This document shows positions 18,106 to 26,554 of a stretch of DNA of 64,000 nucleotides, one piece after another (positions within the stretch are counted from its first letter, which is position 1; every line of letters begins with the position of its first letter). Source of the stretch: Pseudomonas lopnurensis (lineage in GTDB: Bacteria; Pseudomonadota; Gammaproteobacteria; Pseudomonadales; Pseudomonadaceae); NCBI RefSeq assembly GCF_015070855.1, contig NZ_JADDIX010000022.1:1-64000 (forward strand). Reading direction: 5' to 3'. Both the position numbers and the translations under genes were made by a program. The notes under the pieces were generated by a model. It made no database searches. It was not told the origin of the DNA and worked only from the letters and a program-made list of their open reading frames with translations.

Positions 18106-18182
18106 GCAGCGGTAGTTCAGTCGGTTAGAATACCGGCCTGTCACGCCGGGGGTCGCGGGTTCGAGTCCCGTCCGCTGCGCCA
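18106..18182 (+). tRNA. tRNA-Asp (anticodon GTC)
   Basis: A 77-nt cloverleaf: acceptor GCAGCGG with CCGCTGC, anticodon loop CTGTCAC giving anticodon GTC, T loop TTCGAGT, discriminator G and encoded CCA. It follows tRNA-Val by 13 bp, so both are processed from one transcript. Confidence 0.97.
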
Positions 18183-18223
18183 CATTCGCTTCCTGGGTCC
18201 ACTGAACGCCCGGAAGCATCGAG

Positions 18224-18247
18224 AAAGCGGCCTATGGCCGCTTTTTT
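18224..18247 (+). terminator. Rho-independent terminator of the tRNA operon
   Basis: Stem AAGCGGCC-tat-GGCCGCTT followed by a run of T, 42 bp downstream of tRNA-Asp. Confidence 0.88.
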
Positions 18248-18580
18248 CGTTGTGGCATTCCGCCACCTTCAATCACGCTTCTCGTGGGCTCGGACCAGGC
18301 GCTTCTCACTCGGCTGGGCGTCGACGACGGCTGTTGCTTGCCTGGCCTGTCGAAAGCGCATGGTTGGCCGCTCTGAGAGCGGCTCAGTCAACGTAGGGTG
18401 CACCCGCACCGCATGCCACTATCTTTTGCTATCGGCCTGTCAGGCAGCGCTTCGGTGTGGGTTTGGCTGCGAATGACATCCAAGCTGTCGCAGCAGCGGC
18501 CCTCGGTCAGGCTCTGCTGCAGCGGGTGGGCAGATGCCCATTCGGCTCATCATGCGGGCGGGGCTCGGGCCTTCCGGCGC
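18248..18580. other. Intergenic region, nothing supported
   Basis: About 330 bp between the tRNA terminator and the methyltransferase stop. It holds a REP-like fragment (GTAGGGTGCACCCGCACCGCATGC, about 18393-18416) but no convincing gene; overlapping short open frames have no protein-like features. Confidence 0.5.
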
Positions 18581-19384
18581 TCATCCCGGTATCTCCCAGG
18601 CGACGAAGGCCCAGCGCATCGGTGCGCCGCCGCGCAGCGCACGCTGCGGATCGGCCTCGAACCAGTCCCGCAGCGCTGCCCGTTCCTCGCTGGAGAGTTC
18701 GCCGAACGACCAGGCGACCTTGCTGGCGAAATCTTCGAAGCGGTTGCAGCCGGCCAGTCGGCTGGGTGTCTCGATATAGTCCAGGCGCGGGTGGATGCCG
18801 CGCCTGTGCAGCAGGTTGAGGGTATAGATGTAGTCAGGCAGAGCCGGCCGCTGGCGCCCCAGCAGCGCGGCGATTTCGTCATCGACGAAACGGCCGCCGA
18901 CCAGTTGGGTCAGGTAGGCGCGCAGGCGGGCATGGCGGTTGATCTTCTCCAGCGCCGCGTCCAGGTCGGCGACGATGCCCGAGCGCGAAGCGACCAGGAT
19001 GTCGCAGACCGGCACGTCGCTCCAGTCGTCTTCCCAGGCGCGCTGGATGGGTTGCACGTTCTCCAGCCCGAGCCGGAGGGCATTGTCCTGCAGCCCGGCC
19101 AGCATGGCCGGGCTGTAGTCGAGGCCGTAGACCCGTTCCAGGCGCGGGGCCAGAGGCAGGCAGATGGTGCCGGGACCGCAGCCCACGTCCAGCAGGCTGC
19201 GGGCACCATCGAGATCCATGCGGCGGATGAACGCGTCGCTGTAGGCCCCGCCGAGGGCGCTGTGGCTCATGGCGGCGGCGCGCTTGTCCCAGTCGCTGGC
19301 CGGCTTTGGTGGGCGCTCGCTGCGTTGCAGATGTTGGCGGTAGCGTTCGGCGAAGTCGATGTCATCGAGGCTCATGGTCATCAT
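18581..19384 (-). CDS. Class I SAM-dependent methyltransferase, ModE-box-linked
   Basis: A 267-residue protein with a Rossmann SAM-binding motif LLDVGCGPGT (about 64-73) and the following acidic turn GLDYSPAML. The C-terminal half is helical and has no known substrate signature. It starts 15 bp after the DUF2478 gene stop and is read from the same strand, so the two are probably one operon under the palindrome at 19988-20011. Three closely spaced ATGs (19384, 19381, 19375) compete as start; the outermost is given. A molybdenum-related substrate is an inference from context only. Confidence 0.8.
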   Translation of the reverse strand: MMTMSLDDIDFAERYRQHLQRSERPPKPASDWDKRAAAMSHSALGGAYSDAFIRRMDLDGARSLLDVGCGPGTICLPLAPRLERVYGLDYSPAMLAGLQDNALRLGLENVQPIQRAWEDDWSDVPVCDILVASRSGIVADLDAALEKINRHARLRAYLTQLVGGRFVDDEIAALLGRQRPALPDYIYTLNLLHRRGIHPRLDYIETPSRLAGCNRFEDFASKVAWSFGELSSEERAALRDWFEADPQRALRGGAPMRWAFVAWEIPG

Positions 19385-19399
19385 CCCCAGATTCGGTCG

Positions 19400-19948
19400 T
19401 CAGCTGCAGTCGGACGGCATCGGCAGGCGAGCCGGCGTCCGGGCCGGCAGGCTGTAGGCCCAGGCGAGCAGGGCGCTTTCCCGCAGCGGTAGAAGGCAAT
19501 CCGGATGCCCGGTGAAACGCTGCCAGTCGGCCCGATATTGCGGGCTGACCAGGGTCAGGAGCGGGATGCCTTCGCTCATCAGGGCGAGCATTTCGTCGGC
19601 GAAGCCCTGGCCACTGGCTTCCAGCGTACCGAAGCGGTTGACCAGCACCAGGTCGGGGCGCTCGGCCAGGGCTTCGCGCAGCACCATGCTGGCCTGGGCC
19701 AGGCCGCCGGGATCGAGACTGCAGGCGTGCGAGCCCGGACCGAGGGGTTGGGAGATATCGAAGATGCGCCCCTCGTGCAGATCGGCGATCTGCATCGGTA
19801 GCCGGCCGCTCGGGTCCTTGCCGCGTACGCTGACCAGTCCACGTATTCGCCAGCCTTGCCGCTTCAGCGTTCTGGCGAGTCCCCGCAGCAGGGCATCGCC
19901 TTCGCCTGCGCCGGCATGCAATACGGCTGCAAAGGGCATATCGTTCAT
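19400..19948 (-). CDS. DUF2478-family protein
   Basis: A 182-residue protein of the DUF2478 family, with an N-terminal strand PFAAVLHAGAGEGDALLRGL followed by IRGLVSV, a central DLVLVNRFGTLEASGQG block and LLTLVSPQY. The pattern suggests an alpha/beta nucleotide-binding-like fold, but no catalytic motif is evident. Members are often found near molybdate uptake or molybdoenzyme genes. ATG 19948 has GGAGGA 6-7 bases upstream. A perfect ModE-like palindrome stands 40 bp upstream. Confidence 0.78.
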   Translation of the reverse strand: MNDMPFAAVLHAGAGEGDALLRGLARTLKRQGWRIRGLVSVRGKDPSGRLPMQIADLHEGRIFDISQPLGPGSHACSLDPGGLAQASMVLREALAERPDLVLVNRFGTLEASGQGFADEMLALMSEGIPLLTLVSPQYRADWQRFTGHPDCLLPLRESALLAWAYSLPARTPARLPMPSDCS

Positions 19949-19987
19949 GTCGAGTCCTCCGTTCGGGAGAATGCCGGCAGGCATCAG

Positions 19988-20011
19988 CGCTATATTTGTT
20001 TCGATATAGCG
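19988..20011 (-). promoter_or_regulatory. Probable ModE (molybdate-responsive) operator
   Basis: CGCTATAT - 8 bp - ATATAGCG, a perfect 8-bp inverted repeat, matching the known ModE box plan (CGnTATAT-N6-8-ATATAnCG type). It lies 40 bp before the DUF2478 start codon, where it would overlap the promoter and repress when molybdate is bound to ModE. No modE gene is in the window. Confidence 0.65.
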
Positions 20012-20252
20012 GTTGCACCTTGATCCCGGTCAATCGATGTCGCCTAAGGCGGCGCTTCTGCCTGTCGGTAACGGCTCTGCCGGCGATCGCCCCGGCCATT
20101 CCCGGAGCTCCGGTACGCTGGGTGATGCACTTCTTGCCGTAGCGACGGTCATTCCTGTGGATAATGGGCCCGGTAGCCAGCGGTCATGCGCGCCTGCTAA
20201 GCTCCGGCACCGATTTGGATGCGTCCTACGACCTGTATATAAGGGAAATAGC

Positions 20253-20990
20253 ATGAAACTGAGACATCATCGTTTGGCATCGGCAGTCGCTCTGGTTGGC
20301 CTGGTGCTGGCCGGCTGCGACTCGCAGACGAGTGCCAAGCTGGAAACTCCGGCGCAGAAGGCGTCCTATGGCATCGGCCTGAACATGGGCAAGAGCCTCG
20401 CGCAGGAGGGCATGGATGATCTCGATTCCAAGGCTGTGGCGCAGGGCATCGAAGATGCCATCGGCAACCAGGAGCAGAAGCTCACCGACGAGGAGCTGAT
20501 GGAGGCCTTCGCCTTCCTGCAGACCCGCGCCGAGGAGCGCATGGCCGAGATGAACGCGAAGGCGGTCGAGTCGGGCAAGAAGTTCCTCGAGGAAAACGCC
20601 AAGCGTGAAGGCGTGACGACCACCGAATCCGGCCTGCAGTACGAAGTCGTGAAGGCGGCCGAGGGTCGCCAGCCGACCGAGAATGACGTGGTCACCGTGC
20701 ACTATGAGGGCAGCCTGACCGACGGCACCGTATTCGACAGTTCGATCAAGCGCGGCAGCCCGATCGACCTGCCGGTCGGTGGCGTGATTCCGGGTTGGGT
20801 CGAAGGCCTGCAACTGATGCACGTCGGCGAGAAGTTCAAGCTCTACATTCCGAGCGAACTGGCCTATGGCGAGCAGAGCCCGAGCCCGCTGATCCCCGCC
20901 AACTCGGTGCTGGTGTTCGACCTCGAACTGCTGGACATCAAGGGTGACGAAGCGCAGCAGCCGGCAGCCGAGGCGGCCGACGAGCAGTAA
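20253..20990 (+). CDS. FKBP-type peptidyl-prolyl isomerase lipoprotein (Mip/FkpA-like)
   Basis: A 245-residue protein with lipobox VLAGC, an N-terminal helical dimerisation domain (about 30-125; QKASYGIGLNMGKSL, long amphipathic helix EERMAEMNAKAVESGKKFLEENAK) and a C-terminal FKBP domain (about 130-230; VVTVHYEGSLTDGTVFDSS, GVIPGWVEGLQLM, YIPSELAYGE). It is a periplasmic folding catalyst for proline-containing proteins. The tail is rich in E, A and Q. ATG 20253 begins the signal peptide; the open frame upstream is intergenic. It ends at a bidirectional terminator shared with bfrB. Confidence 0.93.
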   Translation: MKLRHHRLASAVALVGLVLAGCDSQTSAKLETPAQKASYGIGLNMGKSLAQEGMDDLDSKAVAQGIEDAIGNQEQKLTDEELMEAFAFLQTRAEERMAEMNAKAVESGKKFLEENAKREGVTTTESGLQYEVVKAAEGRQPTENDVVTVHYEGSLTDGTVFDSSIKRGSPIDLPVGGVIPGWVEGLQLMHVGEKFKLYIPSELAYGEQSPSPLIPANSVLVFDLELLDIKGDEAQQPAAEAADEQ

Positions 20991-21015
20991 TAAGCGAAGC
21001 GATTCATCCGCTGGA

Positions 21016-21054
21016 AAACGAAAACGCCCCGACTCGATCGGGGCGTTTTCGTTT
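21016..21054. terminator. Bidirectional Rho-independent terminator
   Basis: AAACGAAAACGCCCCGA - 5 bp - TCGGGGCGTTTTCGTTT, a 17-bp perfect stem with A and T tracts on both sides. It serves the convergent FKBP and bfrB genes. Confidence 0.9.
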
Positions 21055-21074
21055 CATGCCGAGGTTGGGCCGGC

Positions 21075-21545
21075 TCAGTCGTCCATCTGCGACTGCAGGT
21101 AGTTCTCCAGGCCCACCTTGTCGATCAGTCCCAGCTGGGTTTCCAGCCAGTCGATGTGTTCCTCCTCGGACTCGAGGATATCTTCCAGCAGCTCGCGGCT
21201 GCCGTAGTCGCCGACGCTCTCGCAATAGGCGATGGCGACCTTCAGGTCCTGCAGTCCGCTTTGTTCCAGCTTGAGGTCGCACTCGAGCATTTCGCGGGTG
21301 TTCTCGCCGATCAGCAGCTTGCCGAGGTCCTGCAGGTTCGGCAGGCCTTCGAGAAAGAGGATGCGCTTGATCAGCTCGTCGGCATGCTTCATCTCGTCGA
21401 TGGATTCTTTGTATTCATGCTTGCCGAGTTTATCCAGGCCCCAGTCTTCATACATGCGCGCATGCAGGAAGTACTGGTTGATGGCCACCAGTTCGTTGCC
21501 GAGAATCTTGTTGAGGTGCTGAATGACCAGCTTATCGCCTTTCAT
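21075..21545 (-). CDS. bfrB: Bacterioferritin BfrB
   Basis: A 156-residue ferritin-like four-helix protein. Ferroxidase ligands are in place (Glu18 in [11 protein letters not shown], Glu51 and His54 in [11 protein letters not shown], Glu94, Glu127/His130 in SEEEHIDW) and Met52 is the haem-ligand methionine of heme-binding bacterioferritins. The sequence closely resembles P. aeruginosa BfrB. It stores iron as a 24-mer; bfd, encoded upstream on the same strand, releases that iron. Confidence 0.96.
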   Translation of the reverse strand: MKGDKLVIQHLNKILGNELVAINQYFLHARMYEDWGLDKLGKHEYKESIDEMKHADELIKRILFLEGLPNLQDLGKLLIGENTREMLECDLKLEQSGLQDLKVAIAYCESVGDYGSRELLEDILESEEEHIDWLETQLGLIDKVGLENYLQSQMDD

Positions 21546-21694
21546 GTGTTTCGCCCTGCCGAAGCGCCGATGGTGGGTGAAGTCTGGCCATGCAGGGGCG
21601 GGCTGTCAAACCTAAGTCCTTGAATGCAAAAGGGTAAACCCGAATAAGAATGTTTCTGTTCCGCAGGCGGATAGTAAGCTATTGATTACGGGCA

Positions 21695-21719
21695 CAAAAA
21701 AGCCGGGCATCGCCCGGCT
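21695..21719 (-). terminator. Rho-independent terminator of bfd
   Basis: Read on the minus strand: AGCCGGGC-ga-tGCCCGGCT stem followed by a run of six T. It lies 21 bp after the bfd stop and separates it from bfrB. Confidence 0.88.
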
Positions 21720-21739
21720 GCTTGTTCGGTTCTTTCGTA

Positions 21740-21958
21740 TCAGGCGACGGCGAAGCTGGCCGGATAGGCCAGGGCGACCTGGCTGCTCTGTACGCTGCCC
21801 AGCGTTTCGCGGACCACTTTCTTGGCGACGCAGGCGCATTTGCCGCACTGGCTGGCAACGCCGGTCGTTTCACGGACTTCACGGTAGCTGCAGCAGCCTT
21901 CGTAGATGGCTTCGCGAAGCTGGCCGTCGGTGACACCCTGGCAGAGACAGACGTACAT
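21740..21958 (-). CDS. bfd: Bacterioferritin-associated ferredoxin
   Basis: A 72-residue [2Fe-2S] protein with cysteine ligands at 4, 6, 38 and 41 (VCLCQG and SQCGKC), the Bfd pattern. It passes electrons to the haem of BfrB so that stored Fe(III) is released. The Fur-like box just upstream and the separate terminator fit the known iron-starvation induction of bfd independent of bfrB. Confidence 0.95.
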   Translation of the reverse strand: MYVCLCQGVTDGQLREAIYEGCCSYREVRETTGVASQCGKCACVAKKVVRETLGSVQSSQVALAYPASFAVA

Positions 21959-22002
21959 GAGAACTACCCGTTGAGCCTTGTTGATGGGTGGATGCTAAAA
22001 GG

Positions 22003-22021
22003 AATGAGAATGATTGTCAAA
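22003..22021 (-). promoter_or_regulatory. Probable Fur box upstream of bfd
   Basis: GGAATGAGAATGATTGTCA, which has the AATGAGAATGATT core common in pseudomonad Fur sites, 45 bp before the bfd start codon. It predicts repression of bfd when iron is plentiful. Confidence 0.65.
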
Positions 22022-22338
22022 GCTCGTTCGTCGAATCGGTGATAGCCCCCCCGTTGGGCGTCGGCGCTGCGTACCCTGATCGCAGCCTGCGCTCAGGCAT
22101 GCCGGTAAACGTAGGGTGGGCTTCAGCCCACCGGCAGATGGCCCGGCATCCGTTGTTGGTGGCTTAAGCGGAACGTCGTCCGGCCATCCTGCGGCTGCGC
22201 CATCGCTTCTCCTTTACGTCCGTCGACGGATGATGGCGCCCTGCCCAGGGCTGCGCGTAAACTGCCGCTCTTGCCTGATCCTGCCCATATCCCCGTGCCG
22301 AAACACCGGATGGATAGCTGTCGCCGTGGAGCTACGCC
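22022..22338. other. Intergenic region with REP palindrome
   Basis: About 315 bp between divergent bfd and the diguanylate cyclase gene. GTAGGGTGGGCTTCAGCCCACC lies at 22111-22132, followed by a GATGGC/GCCATC-rich stretch. Promoters for both flanking genes must lie here, but only the Fur box is recognisable. No gene is supported. Confidence 0.6.
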
Positions 22339-23496
22339 ATGCAGTTGAGCATTCCTACCCTGACGCTGGTGGATATCTATGTGCTGATTCTGCTCGGCAC
22401 GCTGATGTTCTTCGCCTGGCGCAGTGGGCAGCGGGACCCGACGCTCGGCTGCATGACCCTGATGCTGGCGCTCGGTGCCGTTTCGACGGTGCTCGGCTGC
22501 CTGCGCGGCATGGGCATCGATGCGGTGCCCATCGTCCTCGGCAATGTCGCGCTGCAGCTCGCCCTGGCCATGAACTGGACGGCGATGCGGGTGTTCGCCG
22601 GGCGGCGCGCCCATCTGCCGGGGATTTTCGCCGGTGCGCTGGTATGGAGCGCTCTATGTCTGCTGCCGTGGTTCTATCAGTCGTTGACGGCGCGGCTGCT
22701 GCTCGCTTCGGCGCTGACGATCGGCTACACCGCGCTGGCCATTTTCGAACTCTGGCGAAGCCGGCAGCTGATAGCCGTGTCGCTGCGCCCGGCGCTGGCC
22801 CTGATGCTGTTCCACGCGGGCTTCTACCTGGTGCGCATGGTGGTGGATCGGGGGCAGCCTTTCGGCGATCCGCAGCAGGTGCACTTCTTCGCATTCCTGA
22901 TCTTCGAGACGCTGCTCTACGCCATCGGCATTTCCTTCGTGACCCTGGCCATGGTCCGCGAACGCGCCGAGCTGCAGTACCGGCATGCCTCGCTCAGCGA
23001 CCCGCTCACCGGTATCGGCAACCGGCGTTCGTTCATCGAGGCGGGCCAGGCGCTGCTGCGACGTTCCCGCGCCCTGGGCCGGCCGGCGACCTTGCTGTTG
23101 TGCGATCTGGATTTCTTCAAGCGGCTCAACGACACCTTCGGCCACCAGGCGGGCGACCGTGCGCTGATCGACTTCGGTCGGGTGGTCGCGCAGCGGATGC
23201 GTCGGCGGGATGTCTACGGGCGGATCGGCGGCGAGGAATTCGCCTGCCTGCTGGCCGATGCCGATGCGCTGGTCGGCCGGGAGGTGGCCGAGCGCATTCG
23301 CGGCGAATTCGCTGCCGTGCCTTTCGCCGAGCAGGGGCGGCTGAGCGTCAGCATTGGCGTGGCGACGACCGCGGCGGCGGGCTACGAGCTCGACGATCTG
23401 CTGGCACAGGCGGATCGGGCTCTGTATGCCGCCAAGGCGGCAGGGCGCAACTGTACCCGCGTGGCCGTCGACGGTGGCGAACATAGGGTCTGTTGA
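22339..23496 (+). CDS. Membrane-bound GGDEF diguanylate cyclase
   Basis: A 385-residue protein with about six to seven transmembrane helices (residues ~8-205) followed by a GGDEF domain. The active site is GGEEF at 297-301 and an inhibitory RxxD site (RRRD) stands five residues before it, so an active, product-inhibited c-di-GMP synthase is expected. The DPLTGIGNRRSF and CDLDFFKRLNDTFGH motifs are intact. The membrane part has no recognised sensor name. It is separated from yaeQ by 113 bp. Confidence 0.92.
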   Translation: MQLSIPTLTLVDIYVLILLGTLMFFAWRSGQRDPTLGCMTLMLALGAVSTVLGCLRGMGIDAVPIVLGNVALQLALAMNWTAMRVFAGRRAHLPGIFAGALVWSALCLLPWFYQSLTARLLLASALTIGYTALAIFELWRSRQLIAVSLRPALALMLFHAGFYLVRMVVDRGQPFGDPQQVHFFAFLIFETLLYAIGISFVTLAMVRERAELQYRHASLSDPLTGIGNRRSFIEAGQALLRRSRALGRPATLLLCDLDFFKRLNDTFGHQAGDRALIDFGRVVAQRMRRRDVYGRIGGEEFACLLADADALVGREVAERIRGEFAAVPFAEQGRLSVSIGVATTAAAGYELDDLLAQADRALYAAKAAGRNCTRVAVDGGEHRVC

Positions 23497-23609
23497 CGTT
23501 TCATGGCGCGCAACCCTTCGGGCCGGACCTGTTGAGATTCCGCACGGTCGCGTCCGGGGCTGCGCTTTGCGTTAGACTGCCTGCCTTTTTTCGACCAAGA
23601 AGCCCGCCC

Positions 23610-24149
23610 ATGGCCCTGCAAGCCACACCGTACAAAGTCGAGCTCAATCTCACCGACCTGGATCGTGGGGTCTACGACAACCTGCGCTTCACCGTGGCCC
23701 GTCACCCCTCCGAGACCGAGGAGCGGCTGGGCGTGCGGTTGATCGCCTATGCGCTCTGGTACAGCGAGCAACTGGCTTTCGGCCGCGGCCTGTCCGATGT
23801 CGACGAGCCGGCGCTGTGGGAAAAGAGCCTGGACGGCCGCGTCCTGCACTGGATCGAGGTGGGCCAGCCGGACGCCGAACGCCTGACCTGGTGCTCGCGG
23901 CGTGCCGAACGCGTCAGCCTGGTGGCCTACGGCAACCTGCGGGTCTGGCAGGGCAAGGTGGTGGAAGCGGTGAAGGGGCTGAAGAACCTCTCCATCGCCG
24001 CCGTCGATTCCGAATCCCTCGCCGCGCTGGTCAAGGACCTGCCGCGCAGCCTGCAATGGGGCGTGATGATCAGCGACGGCACGCTGTTCATCACCGACGA
24101 GCGCGGCCAGTTCGAGGTTTCCCTGCAGTGGCTGCTCGGCGAACGCTGA
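23610..24149 (+). CDS. yaeQ: YaeQ-family protein
   Basis: A 179-residue protein matching the YaeQ family from end to end: KVELNLTDLDRGVYDN, RHPSETEERLGVRLIAYAL, GLSDVDEPALW and DGRVLHWIEVGQP. The fold belongs to the PD-(D/E)XK superfamily, but the enzymatic role is unproven; E. coli YaeQ can suppress loss of RfaH. It sits 34 bp upstream of recJ in the same direction. Confidence 0.92.
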   Translation: MALQATPYKVELNLTDLDRGVYDNLRFTVARHPSETEERLGVRLIAYALWYSEQLAFGRGLSDVDEPALWEKSLDGRVLHWIEVGQPDAERLTWCSRRAERVSLVAYGNLRVWQGKVVEAVKGLKNLSIAAVDSESLAALVKDLPRSLQWGVMISDGTLFITDERGQFEVSLQWLLGER

Positions 24150-24183
24150 GTTCCATTCCTTCCGATTTGCTGGCTGACCGAAC

Positions 24184-25899
24184 ATGCGCATAGAGCCCCG
24201 TCCATTGCCCACGAACCTGCCCGACCTGGGCGACCTGCCGCCGCTGCTCACGCGCCTGTACGCCGCGCGTGGCGTGCTCTCGGTGGCCGAACTGGACAAG
24301 GGTCTGGCGCGGCTGATCCCCTATGCCCAGCTCAAGGGCATCGAGGCCGCGGTGGCGCTGCTGGTCGAGGCGCTGGAGAAGCGCCAGCGCATTCTCTTCG
24401 TCGGCGATTTCGATGCCGACGGGGCGACGGCGAGTACGGTCGGCGTGCTCGGCCTGCGCCAGCTGGGCGCGGCGCATGTCGACTACCTGGTGCCCAACCG
24501 CTTCGAGTACGGCTACGGGCTGACCCCGGAAATCGTCGCCGTGGCGCTGCAGCGCGAGCCGGACCTGCTGGTCACGGTGGACAACGGCATTTCCAGTGTC
24601 GACGGCGTGGCCGCGGCCAAGGCGGCCGGGCTCCGCGTGCTGGTCACCGACCATCACCTGCCGGGCCACGAGTTGCCGGCGGCCGATGCCATCGTCAACC
24701 CGAACCAGCCGGAGTGCGCCTTCCCCAGCAAATGCATCGCCGGGGTCGGCGTCATCTTCTATGTCTTGCTGGCCTTGCGCGCGCGCCTGCGCGAGCTCGG
24801 CTGGTTCGCCCGCAATGGCTGGGCCGAGCCGAACCTGGCCGAACTGCTCGACCTGGTGGCGCTGGGCAGCGTCGCCGACGTGGTGCCGCTGGATGCCAAC
24901 AACCGCATCCTCGTGCATCAGGGCCTGGCGCGGATTCGTGCCGGCCGCGCGCGGCCGGGGCTGCGGGCGATTCTCGAGGTCGCCAAGCGTGACCATCGGC
25001 GAATCACCTCCACCGACCTGGGCTTCATCCTCGGGCCGCGATTGAATGCAGCCGGGCGGCTCGACGACATGTCGCTGGGCATCGAGTGCCTGCTCTGCGA
25101 GGACGAGGCGCTCGCACGTGACATGGCGACCCAGCTCGACCAGCTCAACCAGGACCGCAAGAGCATCGAGCAGGGCATGCAGCGCGAGGCGCTGGCCCAG
25201 CTCAAGGACCTGCCGCTGGAAGACCTGCCGTTCGGCCTCTGCCTGTTCGAGGCGGACTGGCACCAGGGCGTGATCGGCATCCTCGCCTCGCGGCTGAAGG
25301 AGCGCTACCACCGGCCGACCATCGCCTTCGCCGATGCCGGCGACGGCCTGCTCAAGGGCTCGGCGCGTTCGGTGCCGGGTTTCCATATCCGCGATGCGCT
25401 GGATGCGGTGGCGGCGCGCCATCCGGGACTGATCAGCAAGTTCGGCGGGCACGCCATGGCGGCCGGCCTGTCGCTGCCGCAGGAACACTTCGGCGCCTTC
25501 GCCGCGGCGTTCGATGCCGAGGTGCGCCGCCAGCTGTGCGAGGACGACCTCACCGGGCGGCTGCTCACCGACGGCCAGCTCAGCGTCGAGGAATTCCACC
25601 TGGAGCTGGCGCGGGCGCTGCGCAACGCCGGGCCCTGGGGCCAGCACTTTCCCGAGCCGATGTTCCATGGCGTCTTTCAACTGGTGCAGCAGCGCATCGT
25701 CGGCGAGCGCCATCTCAAGCTCGTGCTCAAAAGCGAGTGCGGCTCGCTGACGCTGGACGGCATCGCCTTCAACATCGATCGCGAGATCTGGCCGAATCCG
25801 ACGGTGCGCTGGGCGGAGCTGGCCTACAAACTGGACGTCAACGAATACCGCGGCCAGGAAAGCGTGCAACTGATGGTGGCGCATATCGCCCCGCGCTGA
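24184..25899 (+). CDS. recJ: Single-stranded-DNA-specific exonuclease RecJ
   Basis: A 571-residue 5'-3' ssDNA exonuclease of the DHH family. Catalytic motifs are all present: DFDADGATA (75-83), DNGISS (133-138), TDHH (155-158) and the DHHA1 GGHAMAAG motif in the C-terminal half. It acts in RecFOR recombination, mismatch and base-excision repair. Length is normal. Confidence 0.97.
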   Translation: MRIEPRPLPTNLPDLGDLPPLLTRLYAARGVLSVAELDKGLARLIPYAQLKGIEAAVALLVEALEKRQRILFVGDFDADGATASTVGVLGLRQLGAAHVDYLVPNRFEYGYGLTPEIVAVALQREPDLLVTVDNGISSVDGVAAAKAAGLRVLVTDHHLPGHELPAADAIVNPNQPECAFPSKCIAGVGVIFYVLLALRARLRELGWFARNGWAEPNLAELLDLVALGSVADVVPLDANNRILVHQGLARIRAGRARPGLRAILEVAKRDHRRITSTDLGFILGPRLNAAGRLDDMSLGIECLLCEDEALARDMATQLDQLNQDRKSIEQGMQREALAQLKDLPLEDLPFGLCLFEADWHQGVIGILASRLKERYHRPTIAFADAGDGLLKGSARSVPGFHIRDALDAVAARHPGLISKFGGHAMAAGLSLPQEHFGAFAAAFDAEVRRQLCEDDLTGRLLTDGQLSVEEFHLELARALRNAGPWGQHFPEPMFHGVFQLVQQRIVGERHLKLVLKSECGSLTLDGIAFNIDREIWPNPTVRWAELAYKLDVNEYRGQESVQLMVAHIAPR

Positions 25900-25981
25900 G
25901 GGCGCTCGCGGTCGCTTGAAGATTGGCAGCGCTGCTGGGCTGTTTTGATCGTTCGTTTATCCATACGTTGGCCTTTCGAGC

Positions 25982-26047
25982 GTAGGAGCCAGCTTGCTGG
26001 CGACTCGGAACAGCATTGCCGATGATCGCCCGCAAGCTGGCTCCTAC
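25982..26047. repeat. Inverted REP pair downstream of recJ
   Basis: GTAGGAGCCAGCTTGCTGGCGA (25982-) is repeated in inverse orientation as TCGCCCGCAAGCTGGCTCCTAC (-26047), with about 22 bp between. It marks the junction between the high-GC recJ side and the low-GC island to the right. Confidence 0.85.
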
Positions 26048-26168
26048 AGCATAACGTCCAGTGAGTTAATGAACTAACCAGGCAGACCGCTAGTAGGCTT
26101 CTAGTTTTTATCCGCTGAGTGAGAAGTTGCCCATGCGGTTGGCCTCATTCGAACAGCTTGTATTTTCC

Positions 26169-26552
26169 TTATTTCAGCCATCCAGTATATTGCCCATATA
26201 TGCAAAGACTGAAAAATGGAACGGCAAGGAGAAGTCCATACCCGTAGGTGATCACAGTGAGTCGTCTCAAGTCTTTCGGGAAGCTGTTGAGGTCGCCTCC
26301 ATCAAGGCCGCCCTTTTTTAAGTAATGCTTGGGAAAGGTAAGCATGGGCAGCACAAGGCTCACCGTGAGCCATCTGCTAATAGGGTCATTTCTCATCATG
26401 GCTTTGCGTAGTACAGCATCTGGACTGTTGTTCAGGTGGGAAAATATGATGTCCAGCTTGAAGTAGGCAATATACATGATAAGTGCATTGCACAAGAGTA
26501 CTTGAGAGAAAGTCATGATTAATAACCATATGTAGATATTCTTGGCTTCCAT
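26169..26552 (-). CDS. Small membrane protein, candidate immunity protein
   Basis: A 127-residue protein with three hydrophobic segments (about 5-30, 58-75 and 98-120) and no recognised family. Its ATG lies 2 bp after the stop codon of the upstream 448-residue gene, so translation is likely coupled. Base composition is markedly poorer in GC than the flanking genes, as for its partner. Pairing of a glycine-zipper protein with a small polytopic membrane protein is the arrangement of pore-forming toxins and their cognate immunity proteins. That role is an inference; no homologue is recognised. Confidence 0.55.
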   Translation of the reverse strand: MEAKNIYIWLLIMTFSQVLLCNALIMYIAYFKLDIIFSHLNNSPDAVLRKAMMRNDPISRWLTVSLVLPMLTFPKHYLKKGGLDGGDLNSFPKDLRRLTVITYGYGLLLAVPFFSLCIYGQYTGWLK

Positions 26553-26554
26553 GG

